In this document: positions 17,938 to 26,169 of the stretch, one piece after another | Numbering within the stretch: position 1 is the stretch's first letter | Layout: each line of letters opens with the position of its first letter | From: Thioalkalivibrio sp. ALJ7 | GTDB lineage: Bacteria; Pseudomonadota; Gammaproteobacteria; Ectothiorhodospirales; Ectothiorhodospiraceae | NCBI RefSeq assembly: GCF_000376865.1 | Contig: NZ_AQXQ01000008.1 | Location: 1-64,000, forward strand | Direction of reading: 5' to 3' | DNA length: 64,000 bases | Program-made: the position numbers and the translations under genes | The notes under the pieces: generated by a model | The model's database searches: none | Seen by the model: only the letters and a program-made list of their open reading frames with translations | Told to the model about the DNA's origin: nothing

Positions 17938-18681
17938 TCACTCGTGGATGAAGCCACTCAGCTTGCTTTCGATGTTCCGGGGGTTCTCGCCCTCGGCAAT
18001 CGCAATCAGCCCTTCCATCAACATTTGTTGATGTTGCGAGCGATTCTGAATAATTGACTTTAATTTGTTTGCCACCGGAAGGAACAACAGGTTCGCCGAT
18101 GCAATACCGTAGATCGTGGCCACGAACGCCGCCGCTATCCCCGCCCCCAACTTGCTCGGATCGGCGAGGTTCTGCATCACCGCCATCAACCCCATCACCG
18201 CACCCACAATGCCCAGAGTCGGGGCATAGATCCCCATACTCTCGAAGACCTTGGCCCCTTGCAGGTCAAAGTGCTCGCGGTTGTCCAGGTCGGCCTCCAG
18301 GATCTGTCGAATGGTTTGAGGCTCACTGCCATCAACCAGCAGCTGCAACCCCTTGCGCGCAAACTCGTCGCTTTCCTCGTCGGCCAACGTCTCGAGACCC
18401 AGCAGGCCCTCTTTGCGCGCGACATTCGACCACTCGACGATCTGCTCGACCATCGCCCGGTTATTGATCTTGGGTGGCTTGAAGGCCCAAGGCAGGATGC
18501 GCATCCCATGCAAAAACACCACCATCCGCGCCTGCACCAGGGTCGCCCCCAGGGTCCCCAGCACCACGATCACGAAGGCAGCGGCGTTCCACAGCGCACC
18601 CAGACCACTGCCCTTGGCAATACTTCCGCCCAAGACGGCCACCAGCCCCAGCGTGATCCCGACGAGGCTCAAGATATCCAT
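17938..18681 (-). CDS. motC: Flagellar stator protein MotC (MotA family)
   Basis: A 247-aa protein with four predicted transmembrane helices: residues about 4-25, 33-52, 150-170 (APTLGIVGAVMGLMAVMQNL) and 183-203. A cytoplasmic loop between helices 2 and 3 contacts FliG. The conserved Pro in MGIYAPTLGIVGAV and the Ala/Gly-rich fourth helix are typical of MotA proteins. It follows cheB after one base and precedes motD by 7 nt, matching the Pseudomonas cheB-motC-motD order. Confidence 0.94.
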   Translation of the reverse strand: MDILSLVGITLGLVAVLGGSIAKGSGLGALWNAAAFVIVVLGTLGATLVQARMVVFLHGMRILPWAFKPPKINNRAMVEQIVEWSNVARKEGLLGLETLADEESDEFARKGLQLLVDGSEPQTIRQILEADLDNREHFDLQGAKVFESMGIYAPTLGIVGAVMGLMAVMQNLADPSKLGAGIAAAFVATIYGIASANLLFLPVANKLKSIIQNRSQHQQMLMEGLIAIAEGENPRNIESKLSGFIHE

Positions 18682-18682
18682 G

Positions 18683-19795
18683 TCAGCAGATCCCCTTTAC
18701 CAGGGCCGGTCCGATCTCGGGCAACGGATACACGTGGTCCGACAGCCCCGCCTCGGCAACCGCCGCGGGCATCCCGTACACCACACAGGTCGCGGCATCC
18801 TGCGACCACACCTGAGCACCAACCGCCTTCAGAGCACGGGCCCCTTCACGGCCATCCGCACCCATACCGGTCAGCACCACGGCCAGGACCTGCCCCCGCA
18901 GGGCATCAACGGCAGAAGTAAACGCCGCGTCCACGCTTGGCTTATAGATCGTCCCCAAAGGGCTCTCGGAAATACGAACTTGCGTCTGGCTTCCGCGCTC
19001 CAGGGTGGTTTGCATACCACCTGGCGCGAGAAGGGCCACACCCGGCTTCAGGACATCACCGTCCTTCGCCTGGCGCACCTCGATATTGCACATTGCATTC
19101 AGGCGCTCGGCGAAGGCCGGGGTAAAACTGGCCGGCATGTGCTGCACCAGCAGAATCGGGAGTGGAAAGCTCGCTGGCAGCGGCTTCAGAACTTCCTGCA
19201 AGGCGACTGGGCCACCGGTTGAGGTCCCAATCAGCACCGCGCGCATTTGCCGCAGCGGCGTCTTGGGACGCGTACTGACAACTGGGGGAGCCTGCTTGCG
19301 GGCGTCGGCCGCAACCCGGTCGGCCTCCTCCCGGCGCGCGTTGGGCCGGGCCTCGCGAGCAGGCGCACTACTGCCCGGTGCACTCACCGAGCGTGCCCGG
19401 CTGCGCGACAAGGAACGCACGCGCCGGCGCAACAGCATGCGCGCGCTGTCTTCGTCGCTGGCCATGTCGCTGAAACGCTTGGGCAGGAAATCAACCGCCC
19501 CCGCCTCCAGCGCATCCAGGGTCGCCTGCGCACCTTCGGTGGTCAGGCTGGAAAACATCAGGATCGGCCGCGGGTTCTCGGCCATGATCTTGCGTACAGC
19601 GGTGATGCCGTCCATTACCGGCATCTCGATATCCATCGTTACCACATCGGGATCCAGCTCCCGAACCTTGGCAATCGCCTGTTCACCATTCTCGGCTGAA
19701 CCGACCACCTCGATGCCGGAATCGGAATCGAGAATCTCCGCAATTCTTCGACGAAAAAATCCGGAATCATCGACCACCAGGACCTTGATCGGCAT
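18683..19795 (-). CDS. cheB: Chemotaxis methylesterase/glutamine deamidase CheB
   Basis: A 370-aa response regulator enzyme that removes methyl groups from receptor glutamates. The receiver domain (1-125) has the DD pair at 9-10 and phospho-acceptor D55. A long Arg/Ala-rich linker of about 60 residues follows. The catalytic domain has Ser in GTSTGGP, His in LLVQHMP and Asp in TGMGADG, the full triad. No cheR is present in the window, although some CheR must act opposite it. Confidence 0.96.
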   Translation of the reverse strand: MPIKVLVVDDSGFFRRRIAEILDSDSGIEVVGSAENGEQAIAKVRELDPDVVTMDIEMPVMDGITAVRKIMAENPRPILMFSSLTTEGAQATLDALEAGAVDFLPKRFSDMASDEDSARMLLRRRVRSLSRSRARSVSAPGSSAPAREARPNARREEADRVAADARKQAPPVVSTRPKTPLRQMRAVLIGTSTGGPVALQEVLKPLPASFPLPILLVQHMPASFTPAFAERLNAMCNIEVRQAKDGDVLKPGVALLAPGGMQTTLERGSQTQVRISESPLGTIYKPSVDAAFTSAVDALRGQVLAVVLTGMGADGREGARALKAVGAQVWSQDAATCVVYGMPAAVAEAGLSDHVYPLPEIGPALVKGIC

Positions 19796-19797
19796 CC

Positions 19798-21888
19798 TCA
19801 GCCCTCGCTCGACCGCACCGCGCGGCGCGGCCGACCGGACATCTGCAGTTGCCGCATCAAGATGGTCACCAGGTCCGAGACGTCGAGGATCAGCGCGATT
19901 CCACCATCCCCCGTAATGGTCGCCCCCGCGAGGCCCTTCACCCCCTGCAGATTCTGACCGAGAGGCTTAATCACCACCTCTTCCTGTCCCACCAGGTCGT
20001 CCACCACCAGCCCCACCTTACGGTCGGCAGTATGCACCACAACCACATGGGCTTCCTTGCTCGGCTCGGGCTCGTGGCTAGGCTTCAGCCAGCGCTTGAG
20101 GTAGTGAATCGGGAGCGCGTGCTTGCGCACGATGATGACCTCCTGGTCATCCACGTAGTGCGTCTTGGTCAGATCCAGGTCCAGGATCTCCGAAACCGAG
20201 GCCAGGGGGATCGCGAAACGGCGCCCATCCAGAATCACCATCAAGGCCGGCAAAATCGCCAGCGTCAGCGGCAGTTTGACGCGCAGCGTGGTCCCGACAC
20301 CAATCTCGGACTCAATGTCGATCATGCCGTTGAGTTGCGAGATCTTGGTCTTGACCACGTCCATGCCGACCCCGCGGCCGGAGACATCGGAGATCTCCGT
20401 CTTGGTCGAGAAGCCGGCCATGAAGATCACGTTAAAGGCCTCGCGATCCGTCATGCGCTCAGCCATGGCGGGCTCCATCAGGCCTTTCTCCACAGCCTTG
20501 CGACGCAGGGCATCAGGATCCATGCCACCGCCGTCATCCTTGATCAGGAGTGCAATATGGTCGCCTTCCTGCGCCGCGCCCAGCACCACGGTGCCCTTGC
20601 GCGGTTTGCCGGCGGCCTCGCGCACCTCGGGGGTCTCGATACCATGGTCTACCGCATTTCGTACCAGGTGGACCAACGGATCGGAGAGCGCCTCGACCAG
20701 GTTTTTGTCGAGGTCAGTATCCTCACCGAAGATCTCCAGTTCGATCTCTTTCCCCAGATTGCGCGACAGGTCGCGAATGACTCGGGGAAAGCGATTGAAG
20801 ACCTTCTTCACCGGCTGCATCCGCGTCTTCATCACCGAGGTCTGCAGGTCCGAAGTCACCAGCGCCAACGAACTGATCGCCTTGCCCAACTCGTCGTCGA
20901 CATGCTGCGAGCGCAGCATACTCAGGCGATTGCGCACCAGCACCAGTTCGCCAACCAGATTCATGATCTCGTCCAGGCGCTCGGTGTCGACGCGGACGGA
21001 GGTTTCGCCCTGCGGGGCCGAGCGGCCTCCAGCCTCGCCGCCCCCGCCTGCGCGGGCAGCACCACCACCCTGCCCTCCAGAGCCGACCTCCGCTTTGGCA
21101 GGCTCTTCGGCCGGGGCACTGGGGACCGGCTCTGGCGTTGCGGGTTCGCGGGTTTCGCTTGTGGGCGTCGCCACAGGGCCTTCGCCCCGGGACTGCAATT
21201 CATCCAGCAGATTCTCGAATTCGTCGTCGCTGATCAGGTCGCCGCTCGCAGCGGTATCCACATCACCGTCCGTGGCACCGGCCGGATCGGACTCCGAATC
21301 CTTGGCCAAGGGTGCGGGCGCAGAGTCCCCATGCAGGGTATCCAGAAGCGCTTCGAACTCGTCGTCTGTGATCTCGTCACCAGCCCCCACCATTCCGTCC
21401 GCAGCCGAGTCCTTGGGCTCGGGTTCAGGCTCAGGCTCAGGCTCAGGTTCCGGTTCCGGTTCCGGTTCCGGAGGTGATGACGGAGCCGCGGCCACATCTT
21501 CGTTTCTGGCCATGCGGCGCAGATCTTCGACCAGATCCGCTTCTGCCGGCGTCGGATCGACACCGGAGCGCAGATCCCCGAACATGACGTTCAGGCTATC
21601 CAGCACCCGAAGCATGGTGTCCATCAGGTGGCTATCCACCCGACGCTCGCCATTGCGCAACAGATTGAAGACATCTTCGGCGTGGTGACATACGGTCACC
21701 AGCGCGTCCAGGCTCAGGAAGCCGGCACCGCCCTTGATCGTATGGAAGCTGCGAAAGACTGCATTCAGAAGCTCCCGGTCGTCCGGGTTCTGTTCCAGGT
21801 CAATGAGTTGCTCGTTGAGCCCCTCAAGAAGTTCCCCGGCCTCGATCAGGAAGTCCTGAAGGATTTCGTCGTTGGGGTCGATGGCCAT
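19798..21888 (-). CDS. cheA: Chemotaxis histidine kinase CheA
   Basis: A 696-aa cytoplasmic kinase. The P1 domain (1-105) carries phospho-accepting H49 in FRSFHTIKGGAGF. Then come an 18-residue Glu-Pro tract (141-158), two near-identical acidic peptides at 173-187 and 219-233 (both with DDEFE-LLD), and a Gly-rich linker. The P3 dimerisation domain, the P4 HATPase (HLVRNAVDHGIE; GRGVGMDVVK) and a C-terminal CheW-like P5 follow. No clear P2 domain is seen; the acidic peptides occupy its place. The gene lies 3 nt before cheB. Confidence 0.96.
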   Translation of the reverse strand: MAIDPNDEILQDFLIEAGELLEGLNEQLIDLEQNPDDRELLNAVFRSFHTIKGGAGFLSLDALVTVCHHAEDVFNLLRNGERRVDSHLMDTMLRVLDSLNVMFGDLRSGVDPTPAEADLVEDLRRMARNEDVAAAPSSPPEPEPEPEPEPEPEPEPEPKDSAADGMVGAGDEITDDEFEALLDTLHGDSAPAPLAKDSESDPAGATDGDVDTAASGDLISDDEFENLLDELQSRGEGPVATPTSETREPATPEPVPSAPAEEPAKAEVGSGGQGGGAARAGGGGEAGGRSAPQGETSVRVDTERLDEIMNLVGELVLVRNRLSMLRSQHVDDELGKAISSLALVTSDLQTSVMKTRMQPVKKVFNRFPRVIRDLSRNLGKEIELEIFGEDTDLDKNLVEALSDPLVHLVRNAVDHGIETPEVREAAGKPRKGTVVLGAAQEGDHIALLIKDDGGGMDPDALRRKAVEKGLMEPAMAERMTDREAFNVIFMAGFSTKTEISDVSGRGVGMDVVKTKISQLNGMIDIESEIGVGTTLRVKLPLTLAILPALMVILDGRRFAIPLASVSEILDLDLTKTHYVDDQEVIIVRKHALPIHYLKRWLKPSHEPEPSKEAHVVVVHTADRKVGLVVDDLVGQEEVVIKPLGQNLQGVKGLAGATITGDGGIALILDVSDLVTILMRQLQMSGRPRRAVRSSEG
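21415..21468 (-). repeat. In-frame hexanucleotide repeat in cheA encoding (Glu-Pro)9
   Basis: On the plus strand this reads as successive TCAGGC/TCAGGT and TCCGGT hexamers. It codes for nine Glu-Pro pairs in the linker after the P1 domain. The unit length is a multiple of three, so gain or loss changes linker length without a frameshift. Confidence 0.85.
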
Positions 21889-21932
21889 TCAGTCTCTCCA
21901 ATCCCGTGGCGCCAGTCGCATGAGGGGTGCTG

Positions 21933-22709
21933 TCAAAAGCCCAGGCTCGACAACAGATCGTCCACCTCGTCCTGTCCTTGAACGACATCTCCGCTGGAAT
22001 CTTGAGTCTTTGGCACACTCGGGCCATGCCCTTTGCGGTCGGCTTCGCGGTCGTCCTTGCTCCGCTCGATGGAGGCCTCGGCCGCTTCCACCTGCTCCAT
22101 GCGGCCACTGGACAGCCGGATCAGGGACACCAGGTTCTCCTCCAGGTCCGTCACCAGCTGGATCACACGACGAATGACCTGCCCCGTAATATCCTGATAA
22201 CTCTGGGCCATCAGCACTTCGGAGAGCAGTCGCCGAAGTTCTTCCGTATCGGTACCAGCCTGGGCAAAGAAGCCATCCAGATCCCGCGCGAAATCCCGGA
22301 ACTCATCCACCGATAGCTGGCGGTTACGAAACCGTGTCCATTTTTCGGTCAGCTCAGCGGCCTGCTGGCTGAAGGATTCGGCGATGGGAAGACTCGACTC
22401 GATCGCATTCATCGTGTCGTGTGCCGCCTGTTCGGTCATCGTGACCACGTAGTTCAGGCGTTCCTTCGCATCGGGGATCTCGGCCTGCGTCAGCTCGACC
22501 AGTCTCGAGTCGCCCCGGAAGCTCTGCAAGGCCTCGTGGAGGTCTCGAGTCAGTTTGCCCAGTTCATCGAAGAGCTCGCGGTCATAAGGACGCGCCAAGT
22601 CCTGGACCAACGCCCGGGCACCCGTGTCGTCACCGGCTTCCAGTCGCTCGACGAGCTTGCGGGCGAGATCGAGCTGACCGTCACGCGGCGGATGTTCCTG
22701 TTCAGTCAT
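21933..22709 (-). CDS. cheZ: CheY-P phosphatase CheZ
   Basis: A 258-aa, mostly helical protein that accelerates CheY-P dephosphorylation. The catalytic helix has QSYQDITGQVIRRV with D173 and Q177, matching the Asp/Gln pair of E. coli CheZ. The C-terminal peptide DEVDDLLSSLGF is the CheY-binding tail. A ribosome site precedes the ATG at 22709. A longer upstream reading lacks homology. It lies between cheY (110 nt upstream) and cheA. Confidence 0.95.
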   Translation of the reverse strand: MTEQEHPPRDGQLDLARKLVERLEAGDDTGARALVQDLARPYDRELFDELGKLTRDLHEALQSFRGDSRLVELTQAEIPDAKERLNYVVTMTEQAAHDTMNAIESSLPIAESFSQQAAELTEKWTRFRNRQLSVDEFRDFARDLDGFFAQAGTDTEELRRLLSEVLMAQSYQDITGQVIRRVIQLVTDLEENLVSLIRLSSGRMEQVEAAEASIERSKDDREADRKGHGPSVPKTQDSSGDVVQGQDEVDDLLSSLGF

Positions 22710-22772
22710 GAAAAGCCTCTTGCTGAAACCCCGCCGCCAGGATATGACTCCCGGCGGCGTTAACAGGCGAAC

Positions 22773-22805
22773 CGGTCCACTTTGGCGCCAAGCCAAAATG
22801 GACCG
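22773..22805. other. Hairpin in the cheY-cheZ spacer
   Basis: An imperfect inverted repeat, CGGTCCA-C-TTTGGC on one side and GCCAAA-A-TGGACCG on the other, with a short loop. It has 13 paired bases and one mismatch. It has no U-tract, so it is more likely a processing or mRNA-stability element than a terminator. Confidence 0.45.
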
Positions 22806-22819
22806 CTATCGGCACCAAG

Positions 22820-23212
22820 TTATCCTTGCGCCTCAATACGTTCAAAGATCTTATCGATCTTTTCCTTTAGGGTTTCAGCGGTAAACGGCTTGACCACATA
22901 GCCATTCACACCTGCTTCCGCCGCCTCCACGATCTGGTCGCGCTTGGCCTCTGCCGTCACCATCAGCACCGGCATCGACTTCAGATTGGCATCCGCCCGG
23001 ACGGCCTTGAGCAAATCGATGCCCGGCATGTTGGGCATATTCCAGTCCGTAATCAGGAAGTCGAAGTCACCGTTTTGCAACATCGGCAACGCGGTACTCC
23101 CATCGTCGGCTTCCTGGGTATTGTTAAAGCCGAGATCGCGCAAGAGGTTCTTGATAATGCGCCGCATCGTGGAAAAGTCGTCCACGATGAGAATTTTCAT
23201 TCCCTTGTCCAC
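22820..23212 (-). CDS. cheY: Chemotaxis response regulator CheY
   Basis: A 130-aa single receiver domain that, when phosphorylated by CheA, binds FliM and FliN to change motor rotation. Acidic pocket D11/D12, phospho-acceptor D56 in FLITDWNMP, Thr in LMVTAEA and Lys in YVVKPFT are all present. The start chosen is the GTG at 23212, because a GGAG stands 7 nt upstream. An ATG four codons later has a purine-rich site directly abutting it. Confidence 0.96.
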   Translation of the reverse strand: MDKGMKILIVDDFSTMRRIIKNLLRDLGFNNTQEADDGSTALPMLQNGDFDFLITDWNMPNMPGIDLLKAVRADANLKSMPVLMVTAEAKRDQIVEAAEAGVNGYVVKPFTAETLKEKIDKIFERIEAQG

Positions 23213-23241
23213 ACGTCACTCCGGGATTCGTAGGGTGGGTT

Positions 23242-24009
23242 TTAGAATAACTGCAAAGCCGTGCCGTCTTCGAGCCACGACCCCATGCGCGCGCGCAGGC
23301 GGATCACCGCCTGACTGCGGATTTGGCTGACACGCGACTCGGTCACGCCCAACACCGCACCGATCTCGCGCAAATTCAGTTCCTCGATGTAGTACAGCGA
23401 AAGCACCAGACGCTCGCGTTCTGGCAAGTCGCCCAATGCCTCGGCCAGTTCCTCGCGGAACTCGCCCGCTTCCATATTCCGCGCGGGCGAAACCTCCTGA
23501 CCCTCGATCACCCGATCGGCGCCATCATCGCCGCCGCCGAGGTCGTCCAGCGCGAACAAATGGGCACCGGCGTGATCCTGAAGCATCTCGTAATACTGAT
23601 CGATGGGCACTTCCAGTTCCGCCGCGACTTCGCTACCGCGTGCGGCCCGGCCTTCGCGCGCCTCGACCGCCTGAATCGCGGCGGCGATGCGGCGGCTATT
23701 GCGGTGCACCGAACGCGGCGTCCAGTCACTACGGCGCAATTCGTCAATCATCGCACCGCGAATACGGATCCCGGCATAGGTCGCGAAAGTGGCGCCCTGG
23801 CCGCCCTCAAACTGCCGCGCGGCCTCCAGCAAACCGATCATTCCCGCCTGAATCAGGTCATCCACCTGGACCGAGGACGGCAGGCGGGCCATCAAATGAT
23901 GGGCGATCCGGTGCACCAGTTCGATGTGATCAGCAATCAGCTGTTCGTGCCCACCGGATGCAGTGGACGTTGTTTGGTAGCCGGAAAGTCGATTTCGGGT
24001 CGTCATCAT
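23242..24009 (-). CDS. fliA: Flagellar sigma factor FliA (sigma-28)
   Basis: A 255-aa sigma factor that directs late flagellar, stator and chemotaxis genes. Region 2 (LVHRIAHHLMARLPSSVQVDDLIQAGMIGLLEAARQF, with ATFATYAGIRIRGAMIDELR), region 3, and the region 4 helix-turn-helix (NLREIGAVLGVTESRVSQIRSQA) are complete. The ATG overlaps the fleN stop as ATGA. An anti-sigma factor FlgM is not in the window. Confidence 0.96.
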   Translation of the reverse strand: MMTTRNRLSGYQTTSTASGGHEQLIADHIELVHRIAHHLMARLPSSVQVDDLIQAGMIGLLEAARQFEGGQGATFATYAGIRIRGAMIDELRRSDWTPRSVHRNSRRIAAAIQAVEAREGRAARGSEVAAELEVPIDQYYEMLQDHAGAHLFALDDLGGGDDGADRVIEGQEVSPARNMEAGEFREELAEALGDLPERERLVLSLYYIEELNLREIGAVLGVTESRVSQIRSQAVIRLRARMGSWLEDGTALQLF

Positions 24010-24830
24010 GCACTCTGGAGCATTCGTTCCACGAAAAACCCGACGCCCCCGTGGTCACCCTTACCGACCGGCCAACGATCAACCGTCCGGGCCAGCTCGG
24101 CGAAGGCCTTGCCCGCCGGGCTGCCGGGATACTGCTGGACCACCGGCGCGCGCTTCTGCACCGCCTTGCGTAGGTGCTCGTCCATGGGAATATAGCCGGC
24201 CAGGTCCAGGACAACCTCCGGCAAATAGTTGCCGCAAACGGTATTCAGTTTCTGCATCAGGCGGTCGGCACCTTCGCGCCCGCTGACCATGTTGGTCACC
24301 ATGCGGAAACGACGCATGCCGTGGTCCCGGTGCAGCACCTTGATCAGGGCGTAGGCATCGGTAATCGATGCCGGCTCGTCACAAACCACCACCAGGGTCT
24401 CTTGAACCGCGCGACAGAACGAGGTCACGGACTCCTGCAGCCCTGCTGCGGTATCCACGATCAACACATCCAACGGCTTGCTATAGGCGCTGAAGGCATG
24501 GATCAGCCCAGCATGTTCGGCCGGGGTTAGGTTCGCCATCGCGGCGATGCCGGAAGCCGATGGCACCACCTTCACTCCGTCCGGCCCCTGGACCAGCACA
24601 TCCTCCAGGCTCTCCACCTCGCCGGTCACGAGGTCGTGCAGCGTTCGTTCCGGCCGCAGGCCAAGCAAGAGATCGACATTGGCGAGGCCTAGGTCCGCGT
24701 CGAACAGCATCACTTCGCGCCCCAGCCGAGCCAGGCCCACCGACAGGTTGACCGAGACATTGGTCTTGCCAACGCCACCCTTGCCGGAGGCGACTGCGAT
24801 GACCTTCAAGGGTTTGTTAGTGCGTGGCAT
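24006..24830 (-). CDS. fleN: Flagellar number regulator FleN (FlhG, MinD-like ATPase)
   Basis: A 274-aa MinD/ParA-type ATPase. Walker A is ASGKGGVGKTNVSVN at the N terminus and Walker A' is MLFDADLGLANVD; VLIVDTAAG is Walker B. In polar flagellates FleN binds and restrains FleQ, and so limits flagellar number to one. It works with FlhF, encoded just upstream. The ATG at 24830 lies within the flhF end (14-nt overlap) and has an AAGGG ribosome site; a TTG further upstream is possible. Confidence 0.94.
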   Translation of the reverse strand: MPRTNKPLKVIAVASGKGGVGKTNVSVNLSVGLARLGREVMLFDADLGLANVDLLLGLRPERTLHDLVTGEVESLEDVLVQGPDGVKVVPSASGIAAMANLTPAEHAGLIHAFSAYSKPLDVLIVDTAAGLQESVTSFCRAVQETLVVVCDEPASITDAYALIKVLHRDHGMRRFRMVTNMVSGREGADRLMQKLNTVCGNYLPEVVLDLAGYIPMDEHLRKAVQKRAPVVQQYPGSPAGKAFAELARTVDRWPVGKGDHGGVGFFVERMLQSA

Positions 24831-26094
24831 AACGGCCCTTTCCAACCGGGTGAATCAGTTCCAGGCTCGCGGGTTCGGCACTGGTGGCCGGACGCGGTTG
24901 CGAGCGCGCTCGGCGCGGCGGGTCCATCTCCGCCAGGCGCTCGGCGGCCCAGGTCTCGCGGGCGTTTGCTTTCGCCATTGAACCATCCGCGTCGTCATCC
25001 AGTGCCAGGTGGGTCAGATGGCCGGTATCCACGCGATGGAAGTCTTCCGCGACGCGCTGACCATCGCTGACGAATCCCAGCCCCAGATGTTGATCCAGCA
25101 GCACTGACAACACCTCGCCTAATTGTTCGGCCTCGTCCAGCTTGGTCAACACCAGCGCCGAAGGCTCTGCCTTGCGGAAGGCCTCGAGCACCCGCCGCAG
25201 GGTGTTGCCCTGAGTAGTGGCCGATACCACCAGCCAGCTCTCGGCGCGAATGCTCGGCGGCAGATGCGCAAACAACGACTCCTCTTCCACTGCGTTCGGA
25301 GCCTGCCCCGCCGTATCCACCAGGATCAGGTGTCCATCCTCCACCCGCCGGGCCAGGTCACGCAATTCGCGCGCATTTTGCAACGCACGGACCGAGACCC
25401 CCGCCATCTGGGCAAAGGCCTGCAGCTGCCGCGTCGCGCCGATCCTTTGTGAGTCCAATGTAACCAGCGTAACCGAATCCGGGCCCATGCGACGGATTTG
25501 GCGCAATGCGATCCGCGCGAGGGTGGTGGTCTTGCCGACACCTGTGGGTCCGACCATTGCCAGCAATCCGCCTTCGTCGAGGATGGTTGGGCGATGCGTC
25601 GCGATCGCCCCCGACAAGCGGGCACGCAGACGCTCCCATGCCTGCTCCGGGGAGCTGTCATCCAGAATGCTGCCCGCAAGACTCCGTGCCAGGGATTCAC
25701 TGAAGCCCCGGTCCATCAGGCGCGCCTTGCACTCGGCTGCCAGCGGGTGGCGCGCAGCCCATCGGGCCTCTTCGCTCTCGGCGTACTGGCGATTCATCAG
25801 GCTGCGCAGGTCGCGGAGCTCCTGACGCATCGCCTTCAGCTCCGGATCGGCGGGCCAGGAAGGCGCCCCCTGCTCCGGGGCTCGTTCGGCGGACGGGCGC
25901 GCGGGGCTGCTGGAGCGTGTCCTTTCCGGCTCGTGCATCGGCTCGGAGGATTCACCGTCTTCCAGCGCGGCGACCACCTCCAGCCAACCATCGACGCGCC
26001 GGCTGGACAGAATCACCGCATCTTCGCCCTGCTGCTCGCGCACCTGACGCATCGCGTCACGCATGTCCCGGGCCCGATATCGTCTGACGTTCAT
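24817..26094 (-). CDS. flhF: Flagellar placement GTPase FlhF
   Basis: A 425-aa SRP-type GTPase that recruits the first flagellar parts to the cell pole. A short N-terminal motif MNVRRYRARDMRDAMRQVRE begins it, followed by a variable linker. Residues about 110-190 form the N domain. The G domain has GPTGVGKTTTLARIA, DSQRIGATRQLQ, VDTAGQ and TKLDEAEQLG. A C-terminal extension of about 50 residues is not conserved. It lies 75 nt after flhA. Confidence 0.96.
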   Translation of the reverse strand: MNVRRYRARDMRDAMRQVREQQGEDAVILSSRRVDGWLEVVAALEDGESSEPMHEPERTRSSSPARPSAERAPEQGAPSWPADPELKAMRQELRDLRSLMNRQYAESEEARWAARHPLAAECKARLMDRGFSESLARSLAGSILDDSSPEQAWERLRARLSGAIATHRPTILDEGGLLAMVGPTGVGKTTTLARIALRQIRRMGPDSVTLVTLDSQRIGATRQLQAFAQMAGVSVRALQNARELRDLARRVEDGHLILVDTAGQAPNAVEEESLFAHLPPSIRAESWLVVSATTQGNTLRRVLEAFRKAEPSALVLTKLDEAEQLGEVLSVLLDQHLGLGFVSDGQRVAEDFHRVDTGHLTHLALDDDADGSMAKANARETWAAERLAEMDPPRRARSQPRPATSAEPASLELIHPVGKGRYATH

Positions 26095-26169
26095 GCTTTA
26101 TCTCCTGTGCCGCTTGCGCGACGGAACCCTTTTGCTCGTTCTTCGGCGCTTGTTCTCAGGCGCTCACGT

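Noticed and set aside
21415-21468. A CRISPR-like or phase-variation array in cheA
   Set aside because: The unit is 6 nt with no spacers. Because 6 is a multiple of 3 it cannot switch the frame; it is a simple in-frame repeat.
19849-21688. Long plus-strand frames opposite cheA, with a Ser-Gly or Arg-Phe repeat
   Set aside because: The repeats are the complement of the Glu-Pro tract in cheA.
26105-26140. A fourth sigma-54 promoter between flhA and flhF
   Set aside because: A GG-N10-GC spacing exists (GGGTTCCGTCGCGC) but the surrounding bases do not match the consensus.
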